Assembly: GCF_023101685.1 (NCBI RefSeq)
Contig: NZ_CP082164.1
Location: 2,976,001-3,040,000 of the forward strand
Source: Bradyrhizobium sp. 186
GTDB lineage: Bacteria; Pseudomonadota; Alphaproteobacteria; Rhizobiales; Xanthobacteraceae
DNA length: 64,000 bases
Direction of reading: 5' to 3'
Each line of letters opens with the position of its first letter. The first letter of the stretch is position 1. A program made the position numbers and the translations under genes. Under the pieces are notes generated by a model that searched no databases, was not told the origin of the DNA, and was given only the letters and a program-made list of their open reading frames with translations. Positions 1-8,314 of this stretch are shown one piece after another.

Positions 1-192
1 GGAAATCGGGCTCTTGGCGTCTTTGGCGTCATAGCGATGCGTCATGAGTCTCTCGCTCTCCGCGAGGCGGCTCGGGTCGCGCAGCCCCGCCGATACGCGG
101 AAGCCCGCCGACAGCAGCCGGTCGACGACGCCGCGTCCGATGCCGCGCGAAGCCCCCGAGACCATGACGATCCGATTGCCGACCTCCAACAT
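1..192 (-). CDS. Short-chain dehydrogenase/reductase, N-terminal part (runs off window)
   Basis: The minus strand opens with ATG at 192 and stays open for 64 codons to the window edge. The protein starts MLEVGNRIVMVSGASRGIG, so the Rossmann dinucleotide motif GASRGIG lies at about residues 13-19, as in classical SDR enzymes. These are cytoplasmic NAD(P)-dependent oxidoreductases; the substrate cannot be read from this stub. An AGGAGA ribosome site sits 9 nt upstream of the ATG, which decides the start. The catalytic YxxxK part is outside the window. Overlapping plus-strand frames are antisense shadows. Family assignment is firm, specific function unknown. Confidence 0.85.
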   Translation of the reverse strand, partial: MLEVGNRIVMVSGASRGIGRGVVDRLLSAGFRVSAGLRDPSRLAESERLMTHRYDAKDAKSPIS

Positions 193-240
193 CCGAGTCC
201 GTCTCCTACGGGTGAGCCAAGAGCATCGCGACATGTAAGG

Positions 241-1472
241 GGACATGACTGACGGCGAGTAAGAGAACTTCACTCTGCCGGATTTGTCGAAGCCCTGTCC
301 TAACCTAGACTAGGACGTACCTGCCGGATGCGGGCCAAGACGTCCGCCAGCCAGGACGTTCGGTCCGATGGTGTGGTTAAGGTGAGATCACACCGCAAAA
401 CGTGACAATCATATGTGTGTTTTGACACTCTTATGAGTCCCACGACAAAGAGCCAACGCGCGCATCAAGCTCCGTATCCTAGTAGAGAGTAGTCCAGCAC
501 GCTGTCGTGCAGGTAGTTCGGCGGGAACAGCCAGGCATTGCGATTCGGCCGGCGCACGCAGTTGATCAAGGAAACTGCTCGGGCGATATCCTATCCGCCC
601 TATATCGTTCACGCGCTGTCTGAAAGATCTTGGCGCTGCACCGCTCGGAGTACTACTTACCGCGTCCAGTCCCGGAACTGATAAGGTTTGGTCGCAAAGC
701 TTATCAGTTTGCGGAATCACCAGAGTTTTGTCTCCCGTTTGACTCGAGAGCGAAAGAGACGCTCGCGACCATCGGGGCGATGAGCAAATTCATAGCGCCA
801 AAAAGGCGATAAATGTGCTGCCTTTTTTCCTGAGGCAGGTCAGCGGTTTGCAAATGCAGGATAATGGCCTAATCACCATGGCGTCGAATTGGCCGGAAAC
901 AAGCCTGCGGATTATATTCCGACATACTCGCTACATCACGACTGACGCGAATAACCGTAGAAGTCCTCAACATCGACCGTGTGACACAGGTTGTTGATGC
1001 CGTGCCGTTTGAAAAACCAATCGTCGCCATACGAATGAAATCCTGGCCAAGTCATGGACCCAGGTAAATTTTGAGGGCGTCGTCTCTAGCATTCTGAGAA
1101 GCGCACCCCGGCGCAAGATTAAGAATCAAGATCATCCCATGAGTGCGCCGCCGTCTTAATGATGCAAATCATCGAGATCAGAGGCGGGATAATCCTTCAA
1201 CCGCTTTACGTGTACTCGTAAGAGCTTACCACGGGCAGAATGCGGTAATTCGCCATCATGTCTCCAAACAGCGGCACGGCGGCGAGCGTCAGCACGGAGG
1301 CTTCGATGGGGCAAAGTCGAGTTAGGACGTACTCATAATTGTTCGCTCATATAACCACGGTCTGGGGGCATTGGGCAGTGTAGCAGCAGCCTTGTCAGAA
1401 CGAAAACTTACAACTAGAATACGAGGTGCGGCGGTAAGACACCGAACTGATTTTAGCAGGGAGGGATTGATC
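241..1472. other. Long intergenic region without a recognisable gene
   Basis: About 1.2 kb between the divergent SDR and Tat-protein genes. The short frames here have no recognisable domain and no convincing ribosome site. It contains one inverted-repeat site at 676-709 (listed separately) and, near 1325-1340, a short GGACGTACTCATAA stretch resembling the terminal repeat of the IS5-like element at 33.6 kb, so it may be decayed mobile-element DNA. Nothing else can be supported. Confidence 0.5.
676..709. repeat. Inverted-repeat site 1 (AACTGATAAG / CTTATCAGTT)
   Basis: Ten-base perfect inverted arms at 676-685 and 700-709 are separated by 14 nt. A second site with the same nine-base core arms ACTGATAAG/CTTATCAGT and the same 14-nt spacing lies at 7027-7058. 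The geometry suggests a binding or recombination site, but no recombinase gene is visible nearby. Confidence 0.6.
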
Positions 1473-2003
1473 ATGGCCTCGCACACCAAGTCACAACCGA
1501 ATTTCAATCGGCGTTGGTTCCTTGCAGGAGCCGCCGGCGGCGCAATGCTTCCCGTAGCAGCGCACGCGGCCGGTTCAAATAAAAAGCAAAAACGCGGTAT
1601 TTATGCGGACGAGGCGGGCACTGCGAAGGACGATTTAGAAGATAAGGTGGCTGATTTCTCGTACCAAAGTGATGTCCTCGCACAATGGATCGTCGATATA
1701 TGGACAGGTCCCGCCAACAATCCCCTGATCACACCTAGTACGGGTACGATATCCATGACGCAGTACCTAGCGCGCTCGGCTGCAGCAAAAACAGCCCTCG
1801 CGGCTCGGGGCATCTATTTGGAGAAACCCATCGTAATCACGGAAGACGAGTACGATGCTGGGTTCAGTTTGGCAGACACAGGCCTAGACAGAACTGTCGG
1901 AGTCGTTTTTGTGCTGCCGAGACCCACACGTCCGACTCTTGCTGGGCCGCCTCTGCTTGAGACGGCCAAGATGCTGATGGCCATCACGCCGAACGGAATT
2001 TAG
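1473..2003 (+). CDS. Tat-exported protein of unknown function
   Basis: A 176-residue protein. ATG at 1473 is preceded by a GGGAGG ribosome site. Residues about 10-35 form a twin-arginine signal: NRRWFLAG, then a small-residue hydrophobic run ending in AHA, so cleavage after about residue 32 is likely. Tat export implies folding in the cytoplasm, often with a cofactor. The mature part has an acidic stretch (DDLEDK) and no domain I recognise. The gene precedes the HDO-like gene by 108 bp on the same strand, so they could be co-transcribed. Not identified; confidence is in the coding call and the export signal. Confidence 0.7.
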   Translation: MASHTKSQPNFNRRWFLAGAAGGAMLPVAAHAAGSNKKQKRGIYADEAGTAKDDLEDKVADFSYQSDVLAQWIVDIWTGPANNPLITPSTGTISMTQYLARSAAAKTALAARGIYLEKPIVITEDEYDAGFSLADTGLDRTVGVVFVLPRPTRPTLAGPPLLETAKMLMAITPNGI

Positions 2004-2111
2004 CGGTATTGCAATCCGTCTCGGATGCGACAGGGTGTCTCTGGCTCGGCGTGAGTTTTTGTCGCATCCCAGCGAAAATACACGGGCGTTCACTCCAAAG
2101 TGGAGGTTCGA

Positions 2112-2981
2112 ATGGCACGGCTGCTCACGGAGTGGGTCAACGTCACGGGCGATATTTCGATCATCGCTCGCCAGTCGGGAGAGGTTTGGTTTCATTCCCC
2201 CGGAGGCACAGAAGAAAACATAGATCCCTTCGCGGCACAGATGACAGGTGTCGGCTCAGCGGGCAGCACGGTCGGGCTGCTTGACGGCGCGATAAATCTC
2301 GGATTTGCCCGAATCGAAAAGCAGCTCGCGCGCCCTGACCCGACGCTCGTCGGCTATATCGTAGCCTTGGTGGGCGCGTATCACACGTCTGTCGACACGC
2401 CTCGAAATCTCCGGCGCGCCGCCGGGCGCTTCAACGAACTGGGGAGGCCCGAGGTCGCCGACTACTTGGAAGAGCGTGCGCGGGAGGAGACCGGTCACGA
2501 CCGGCTCGCGCTCAAGGATTTGCGTGCCTTGGGTGTGCCCGGCGAGCGACTCGTCGCTAACTTTATTCCGGAGGGTATCAAGCCGCTCTGTAAGCGCTTC
2601 GATGATCTCTGCGTCCATGACTATCCAATCGGCTGCATCGGCTATTCCTACTGCCTGGAGCGCATCGCGGCGCTGAAGCAGGAAAGCGATATAGAGAAGG
2701 TGCAGGCGATCTGTCCGGGTGACATTGATGCCAGCCGCTTCCTCAGAAGTCACAGCTCCCTTGGAAGCGAGGCCACTCACGTCGAAGAAACCATCAAGTT
2801 CGTAGCCTCCCTTCCCGCGAATGATCGTATCAGAGTCGTTCAGGAGACGTATGAATCGGCACTGATTCTAGCGGAGGGATATAATCACGAGCTTCTCAAA
2901 TCCGAAGCGGAGATGCTTGACGAGCTTGAGCAGGCGCTCGGAGAGGCGCTCCCGTGTCGTCACAGCTCACATCCTTTGTAG
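2112..2981 (+). CDS. Heme-oxygenase-like (HDO / iron-containing redox) family protein
   Basis: A 289-residue, mostly helical protein. ATG at 2112 follows a GGAGG ribosome site by 5 nt; a GTG at 2100 is less likely because the ribosome site lies inside that extension. Candidate metal ligands sit on helices as in heme-oxygenase-like diiron proteins: H91, then EETGH ending at H129, E183 in YCLERIA, H223 in EATHVEE, and E245 and H259 in the last long helix. Known HDO enzymes use a non-heme diiron centre to oxidise small substrates, often amino-acid-like. The substrate is unknown here. It may work with the Tat-exported protein upstream. The family call rests on motif pattern, not alignment. Confidence 0.65.
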   Translation: MARLLTEWVNVTGDISIIARQSGEVWFHSPGGTEENIDPFAAQMTGVGSAGSTVGLLDGAINLGFARIEKQLARPDPTLVGYIVALVGAYHTSVDTPRNLRRAAGRFNELGRPEVADYLEERAREETGHDRLALKDLRALGVPGERLVANFIPEGIKPLCKRFDDLCVHDYPIGCIGYSYCLERIAALKQESDIEKVQAICPGDIDASRFLRSHSSLGSEATHVEETIKFVASLPANDRIRVVQETYESALILAEGYNHELLKSEAEMLDELEQALGEALPCRHSSHPL

Positions 2982-3371
2982 GGTGAAAAGCGCGGCGCTC
3001 GTCGGCCCGCAGCGTGAGCGGAACAGCGCAACAGTTCATCGCCAGTTTGGCATGGCGAGAAGCACGAGAATGGAGCCCGGTCCCCCGATAGGGTGATAGG
3101 ACGATGCGATTCAAAGCGATCAGGCGCCGCGACTGCGCCGTGGGTAGCTGGGTAGGGCACCGGCGGGTGGCGTCCTCGCGCCGAGCTGCGGTTGTGCCTC
3201 GACGCCGAATAAGGAAATTTCAGCGTTAATTGAACGCTGATGTAATATTGTGTGCGGGAAATGATATCGTGCGCCGGAGAAGGTTTCCTGCGTTTAGGTG
3301 ACAAAGGCCACACACGGCGGCCTGAGGCCCAGCTCCTTGATGGACCACGGCAGTAGGCAAGGACCTCTGCA
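2982..3371. other. Intergenic region upstream of the cyclase gene
   Basis: 390 bp between the HDO gene and the cyclase-ATPase gene. Minus-strand frames crossing it run antisense into the cyclase gene and carry no domain. No clear promoter, terminator or repeat could be identified. Confidence 0.5.
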
Positions 3372-6300
3372 ATGACGAGGACAACAACCACCGACTTAGC
3401 CGAGTGGCTGGGTAGACACGGTCTAAGCCAGTACGCCAAAACCTTCGCTGAAAACCATATCGACTTCTCGGTCCTGCTGGATTTGACGGAAAATGATCTC
3501 GAAAAGCTGGGAGTATCTTCTCTAGGCCACCGCAAGAAGCTGTTGACGGCCATTAAGGCATTGACGGCCGCGCGCCAGCCCACCGGCACACCAACGCCGG
3601 TTGCAAGCGCCACTGTGGTATCACCCTCTTCTGAGAAACATCGCGAAGCTGAATTCCGCCAGATCACAGTGATGTTCTGTGACCTGGTGGGCTCTACACA
3701 GCTATCGGAGAAGTTGGATCCTGAGGATCTCCAAAAGCTCATTGACGCGTATCGGGTAGAATGCAGCGCGGCAATTGCGCGCTATGGAGGCGAGGTCGCC
3801 CGCTATTTCGGCGATGGAGTGATGGCATTTTTCGGCTGGCCTCGCGCACACGAGGATGACGCCGTTCGCGCTGTTCACGCTAGTCTGGAAATTGTGTTCG
3901 GAGTTACGAAGATTTCAGGGCCAGTTACCCTAAATTGTCGAGTGGGTGTTTGCTCGGGTCCGGTCGTTGTCGGTGAGATTGGGGATAGTGGTACATGGTC
4001 GATGGACGCTGTGGGGGAGACGCCCAATATCGCCGCACGTCTACAGACCCTTTCCGCTGCCAACACGGTACTCATCTCGGAATCGACGAGGCGCCTCGTA
4101 TGGACAGCGTTTGATTTTCAGGACGTCGGTCTCCACGAACTTAAAGGCCTAAGTGAACCTCTTCACGTGTATCGCGTGCTCTCGGCAAAACATTCCGCTA
4201 GCCGCTTCGAGGCTGCGCATACGGGCTCTCTTACCCCGCTCATTGGACGTTCAACCGAACTGAGCTTGCTGCTCGATAGATGGCGGAAAGTCAAAGAAGG
4301 TGAGGGCCAGGTCATATTGCTCTCGGGTATTCCCGGGGTCGGCAAATCAAGGCTCCTCCACGAATTGAAATCGCATGTTCAGCAGGAGCCACACGTTTTG
4401 TTGCACCATCAGTCCTCGCCCTATCATAGTCAAAGCCCATTCTATCCGGTGATCGGTCAGATCGAACAAGCAGCCCAACTAACAGCTCGCGGTGCCGAGA
4501 CAGATAAACTTGCCAAACTTACAACTTACCTTCCGCGATCAATCAATAATTCCAAAGAGCCGGTCTTGCTCATTGCCAAACTGTTATCAATCCCTTTGGA
4601 AAATAACCTGGAACTATCCGGTCTTACGCCGCAGCAAATAAAGAACAGGACGATAAGCACGCTTGTCGAAATGATCTTGGCGTTTTCTGTCCAACGCCCC
4701 ACGCTCTGCATCTTCGAGGATGCGCACTGGCTAGATCCATCGACACTTGAGCTGCTTGAATCGATCATTAGCGGCATCGATCACGCCCGCGTGCTACTGA
4801 TTGTGTCGTGCCGGCCCGAGTTCCGTCCCACATGGATGACGCGTGCGAACGCCACCATGCACTCGCTCACTCGATTGTCGCTCACCGAAGTTAAGGCGAT
4901 GATCCGAGATATCTTGAAGGGAGGAAGCATGCCCCAGCCGGTGCTCGACCGAATTATTGCAAAGGCCGATGGCGTCCCGCTATTCATAGAGGAACTGACG
5001 AGCAGTATGATGAGCGCGCCCTTACGAACCCGAGGCACTTTCGAGCGCGTACCACAGCTAGCATCGCTCAGGGTTCCGGACACGCTGAGTGATGCATTGA
5101 TGGAGCGGCTAGACCGCGTTGCGCCGAGTCGCAGACTTGTACAGATTGCGGCTGTGATTGGGCGCGAGTTCTCCTATGATCTCTTGTCGGCCGCATCACG
5201 AATGGGCGATGACGATATGCTGTCGGCCCTCTCGTTGCTCGAACAGGCCGACATCATCTATCGAGTGGGAATTTCACCTTCCCTTCGTTTCGCCTTCAAG
5301 CATGCGCTGTTGTGTGACGCAATCTATGACTCCTTGCTTCGGAGTAAGAGGCAGCAGATACACGCGGACATCGCGGCAGTCTTACAGCACGATTTTTCGG
5401 AGCTCGCCGAAAATCAACCCCAAGTCCTGGCCTATCACCATCAAGAAGCAGGCAATCACCAATCGGCCATTCGTTGCTGGTTCGAGTCTGGGCAGGGCGC
5501 GCTCGCGCATTCCGCCAACGTCGAAGCGATTGCTAGCTTTCGAAAGGCCCTTCAGCTTCTGGGTGCTTTGCAGGAAACGCCTGAACGGATCAAACAAGAG
5601 ATCGACATTCAATTGGCATTGGGAATACCGCTTATCGCCGTTCAAGGGTATGCCTCAGCGGAAACCCGCGAAGCGTTTTCGCGAGCCCATGCCTTATGCC
5701 TGCAACTGGGCGATATCCCTGAGTATTTCCAAGCCCTGTTTGGGTTGTGGGGGCACTCCTGGATGGGCGGAAAGAATGACGATGCGCTCCGCTTGGCTGG
5801 TGAGTTCCTATCACGGTCACGAGCATTGTCCCAACCCGTGCCGCTGATGGTGGCTCATAGAGTGATGGGCAGTACGTTATTGACGATGGGGGACTTCCGA
5901 TCGTCAGCGAACCATTTCACGGAGTCGATCAAGCTCTCAATTGGCAAAGGAAAACAGCCCTTATCCAATCTTTACATGGTGGAACCCCAAGCGGCTTCAC
6001 TTCTGCTCCTGTCCTGGGACTTGTGGTTTCTGGGCTATCCGGATCAATCCCTTTCCCGCGTTTCGGAAGCGCTTGCCTTGGGTCAAGACCTTGGCCACCC
6101 CTACACCGTGGCGTTCGCTCATTACATGACGTCTGTTGTGCACCTCCTGCGCGGCGAGGCCGCCCTCGCCTTCGAAAGCGCCGAAAAAAGCTTTCAAATG
6201 TCGCAGGAGCAGCGGTTTTCGCTATACGCAATTTTGTCGAGAATTTCACGAGGCCGAGCAGCCGGCGAACTAGGCCGACTTGGAGAGGCCCAGGAAGAAA

Positions 6301-6752
6301 TGGCATTGGGACTCGGCGAAGCGCGACGGAATGGCGTCGGCTTCATGCTTCCAATGATGGTCAGCTGGCTGGCGGACCTGTACGCCAAGGCGGGCGAAAT
6401 CCAAAGCGCGCTATCGATTGTCGAAGGAATCCTGGTCGATATTAGTGACATGACAGGCAGGTCATGGGAATCAGAGTTGCATCGGCAAAACGCGCAACTT
6501 CTTCTAGTACTCAACCCATCGAAGACAAGAGAGGCTGAATCTCATCTTAAGAAATCTATCGAAGTGGCGCGTGGTCAAAGCGCCAAATCCTTGGAACTAC
6601 GCGCCGTCACAAGCCTTGCAGAGCTCTGGCGGACGCAAGGGAGGCCTGATGAGGCGCGCGCTCTGCTAGAACCAATCTTCCGTTGGTTCGACGAAGGAGC
6701 CGAAACGGCTGACCTCAGACGGGCGCGCGACGTTCAAAGTGCCCTGGGCTGA
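3372..6752 (+). CDS. SAM domain / class III nucleotidyl cyclase / ATPase / TPR signalling protein
   Basis: A 1126-residue multidomain protein starting at ATG 3372. Residues 8-65 form a SAM (sterile alpha motif) domain. Residues about 95-270 form a class III adenylate/guanylate cyclase domain: metal-binding aspartates D104 (FCDLVGST) and D148 (FGDGV), and the GETPNIAARL region near 215-225. From about 285 comes a STAND/AAA-type ATPase with Walker A GIPGVGKS at 319-326 and a Walker-B-like FEDAHW. The C-terminal half is helical repeats of TPR type. The layout (cyclase, ATPase, TPR) is a known family in soil alphaproteobacteria; the TPR part probably senses a protein partner and the output is a cyclic nucleotide. 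It is apparently monocistronic and cytoplasmic. Confidence 0.92.
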   Translation: MTRTTTTDLAEWLGRHGLSQYAKTFAENHIDFSVLLDLTENDLEKLGVSSLGHRKKLLTAIKALTAARQPTGTPTPVASATVVSPSSEKHREAEFRQITVMFCDLVGSTQLSEKLDPEDLQKLIDAYRVECSAAIARYGGEVARYFGDGVMAFFGWPRAHEDDAVRAVHASLEIVFGVTKISGPVTLNCRVGVCSGPVVVGEIGDSGTWSMDAVGETPNIAARLQTLSAANTVLISESTRRLVWTAFDFQDVGLHELKGLSEPLHVYRVLSAKHSASRFEAAHTGSLTPLIGRSTELSLLLDRWRKVKEGEGQVILLSGIPGVGKSRLLHELKSHVQQEPHVLLHHQSSPYHSQSPFYPVIGQIEQAAQLTARGAETDKLAKLTTYLPRSINNSKEPVLLIAKLLSIPLENNLELSGLTPQQIKNRTISTLVEMILAFSVQRPTLCIFEDAHWLDPSTLELLESIISGIDHARVLLIVSCRPEFRPTWMTRANATMHSLTRLSLTEVKAMIRDILKGGSMPQPVLDRIIAKADGVPLFIEELTSSMMSAPLRTRGTFERVPQLASLRVPDTLSDALMERLDRVAPSRRLVQIAAVIGREFSYDLLSAASRMGDDDMLSALSLLEQADIIYRVGISPSLRFAFKHALLCDAIYDSLLRSKRQQIHADIAAVLQHDFSELAENQPQVLAYHHQEAGNHQSAIRCWFESGQGALAHSANVEAIASFRKALQLLGALQETPERIKQEIDIQLALGIPLIAVQGYASAETREAFSRAHALCLQLGDIPEYFQALFGLWGHSWMGGKNDDALRLAGEFLSRSRALSQPVPLMVAHRVMGSTLLTMGDFRSSANHFTESIKLSIGKGKQPLSNLYMVEPQAASLLLLSWDLWFLGYPDQSLSRVSEALALGQDLGHPYTVAFAHYMTSVVHLLRGEAALAFESAEKSFQMSQEQRFSLYAILSRISRGRAAGELGRLGEAQEEMALGLGEARRNGVGFMLPMMVSWLADLYAKAGEIQSALSIVEGILVDISDMTGRSWESELHRQNAQLLLVLNPSKTREAESHLKKSIEVARGQSAKSLELRAVTSLAELWRTQGRPDEARALLEPIFRWFDEGAETADLRRARDVQSALG

Positions 6753-6782
6753 TCCCGCGCGTCGCGATCGCGGGCACTCTGC

Positions 6783-6830
6783 ACGAAACCTAAGGTCATG
6801 CTCTTCGACGAACCTACGTCGGCGTCATTA
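6783..6830 (+). pseudogene. Scrap of an ABC-transporter ATPase (Walker B region)
   Basis: In frame, these bases encode TKPKVMLFDEPTSA, the Walker B and following residues typical of amino-acid-type ABC ATPases (KPKVMLFDEPTSALD). The similarity stops after TSA and nothing of the rest of the family is present, so this is at most a short remnant. The 13-residue match is distinctive but short, so chance cannot be excluded. Confidence 0.4.
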
Positions 6831-7026
6831 TTGAGGAAGGGCCTTCCTCGTGCCGGCTTTGCGAACGCCGAAGAGGCGATTCGAATAGCCCGCCACTTCC
6901 GCCGCAATAGATTGCTTCCGATATTGAGAAACGTTCTGCCTTCAGGCGCTGCTGACAAGCTTTCAGGGAAGCGGAGCCGATGTCGCGGACTGATAAGCAA
7001 ATCGCAGAAATGGAGTCAGTTGGTCG

Positions 7027-7058
7027 ACTGATAAGGTAATACGCGAAACCTTATCAGT
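7027..7058. repeat. Inverted-repeat site 2 (ACTGATAAGG / CCTTATCAGT)
   Basis: Ten-base perfect arms at 7027-7036 and 7049-7058. Taking the nine-base core arms shared with the site at 676-709, the spacer is 14 nt in both. A lone half-site ACTGATAAGC lies at 6989-6998. The two full sites flank a 6.3-kb block containing the Tat protein, HDO and cyclase genes. Confidence 0.6.
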
Positions 7059-7084
7059 TGTTCGATGACCGCCTTAAAGCAGAC

Positions 7085-7103
7085 GCCTCCCAAGTTGGGA
7101 GGC
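7085..7103. promoter_or_regulatory. 19-bp perfect palindrome, operator-like
   Basis: GCCTCCCAAGTTGGGAGGC has nine-base arms around one central G, 165 bp upstream of the SDR start. It lacks a T-run and does not follow a gene end closely, so it is more like a binding site for a dimeric regulator than a terminator. The regulator is unknown. Confidence 0.4.
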
Positions 7104-7267
7104 CATACTCAGGCTGTTTCCTTCAACGTTATCCTTATCGGATGACACGGAAACCGGTGAATTGAGAAAAAATTCTCAGAAAGGTCCAATCAGCCTCGGA
7201 CATGTTCCCTTAGCTTCACGCATGCATTGCAGAGGCCGCTGGCGGGTTGAATGGTTGAGGGGAACAC

Positions 7268-7494
7268 ATGGACCGATTGTCAGGGAAGATCGCGCTAATA
7301 ACCGGCGGCACTAGCGTGAATAGGATTGGCGACCGCAAAACTGTTCGCGGAGGAGGGTGCCTTTGTCTTCATCACGGGAAGACGACAGGCCGAACTCGAG
7401 AGGGCCGTGGCCGCGATTGGGCCGAGCGCCAAGGGCATTAGAGGTGACATCGCTAACGTTGGCGATCTCGATCGTCTCTTCGAGGAGATCAAGA
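7268..7494 (+). pseudogene. SDR-family oxidoreductase, 5' part, frameshifted and cut by IS66
   Basis: ATG at 7268 has a GAGGGG ribosome site and opens MDRLSGKIALITGGTS. Within the expected TGGTSGIG motif one extra T (near 7313) shifts the frame; the next frame then continues the SDR as LATAKLFAEEG, GRRQAELERA and DLDRLFEEIK. At 7494 the gene is interrupted by the IS66 element, whose 8-bp target duplication GATCAAGA is 7487-7494. The 3' part resumes at 10129. Joining the halves restores [19 protein letters not shown], the normal SDR NAG region. The frameshift means it would be non-functional even without the insertion. Confidence 0.85.
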
Positions 7495-7581
7495 GTACGC
7501 CCACGATGAAGGCCGCCTTGTTCTGAGAGGCGGATTGAGCACTCATAAGCACGTGTTTAAGAGCGAGCTTAAGAGCGATTG

Positions 7582-7926
7582 ATGGGTCAGATTTCGGTGC
7601 TGACGGGGCCGGAACGCCGGCGGCGTTGGAGCGAGGATGAGCGGTGCCGGATCGTTGCGGAGGCCTTTGCGCCGGGATCGTGTGTGGCGCAGGTTGCGCG
7701 GGATCACGATATTTCAACGGGGCTGATTTACACCTGGCGGCGTCGGCTTCGCCAGGACCTTGCTGACCAGGGCTTTGTGGAAGCGGCGATGGAAGCGGAG
7801 CCGATCAAGGAAGCGGCACCGTCCGGTGAAGTGATCGTGGTGGAATTGACGGGGAGCGGACGGATCAGGATTTGCGGGTCGGCGCCGCCCTTGCTGGTGT
7901 CGGCGGTGTTGAAGGCGCTGCGATGA
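7582..7926 (+). CDS. tnpA: IS66 family accessory protein TnpA
   Basis: A 114-residue protein of the IS66 Orf1/TnpA family, a helix-turn-helix DNA-binding protein related to IS3 OrfA. Residues about 14-55 contain RRRWSEDERCRIVAEAF and VAQVARDHDISTGLIYTWRR, the HTH segment. ATG at 7582 is preferred; a TTG one codon upstream is possible. The stop overlaps the tnpB start in an ATGA, suggesting translational coupling. It acts with TnpB and TnpC in transposition. Confidence 0.9.
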   Translation: MGQISVLTGPERRRRWSEDERCRIVAEAFAPGSCVAQVARDHDISTGLIYTWRRRLRQDLADQGFVEAAMEAEPIKEAAPSGEVIVVELTGSGRIRICGSAPPLLVSAVLKALR

Positions 7927-8270
7927 TTCCGATCCCCTCTGGCGTGCGGGTATGGCTGGCGACGGGCCATACCGATATGCGGCGCGGCTTTCCGAGCCTG
8001 GCTTTGCAGGTGCAGGAGGTCTTGAAGCATGACCCACTGGGGGGTCATTTGTTTTGCTTCAGGGGGCGCCGTTCAGATCTGATAAAAATCATCTGGCACG
8101 ATTCTCAGGGAGCGTGCCTGTTTACAAAAAGACTCGAAAGAGGAAGATTCATCTGGCCTTCGGCTGCCGGTGAAGCCGTGACGATCTCTCCGGCGCAGCT
8201 TTCTTACCTGCTATCTGGGATCGACTGGCGGAATCCTCAAGAAACTTTGCGTCCAACGCGAGTTGGATAG
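7923..8270 (+). CDS. tnpB: IS66 family accessory protein TnpB
   Basis: A 115-residue protein of the IS66 Orf2/TnpB family, recognised by GVRVWLATGHTDMRRGF near the N-terminus and the later WHDSQGACLFTKRLERGRF segment. Its start overlaps the tnpA stop by 4 nt. The family is required for IS66 transposition but its exact biochemical role is unsettled. Length is normal for the family. Confidence 0.92.
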   Translation: MIPIPSGVRVWLATGHTDMRRGFPSLALQVQEVLKHDPLGGHLFCFRGRRSDLIKIIWHDSQGACLFTKRLERGRFIWPSAAGEAVTISPAQLSYLLSGIDWRNPQETLRPTRVG

Positions 8271-8314
8271 CATTCTGCGATTGAACCTACCGGGAAATCT
8301 GATTCACTGGCTTC

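Larger units (their letters stand above)
6753..7267. other. Intergenic region with gene debris and palindromes
   Basis: 515 bp between the cyclase gene and the broken SDR gene. It holds a short ABC-ATPase scrap (6783-6830), the second ACTGATAAG inverted-repeat site with an extra half-site at 6989-6998, and a 19-bp palindrome at 7085-7103. No intact gene. Confidence 0.6.

Noticed and set aside
409..720. 103-codon minus-strand frame
   Set aside because: No ribosome site, no domain, and it runs through the inverted-repeat site.
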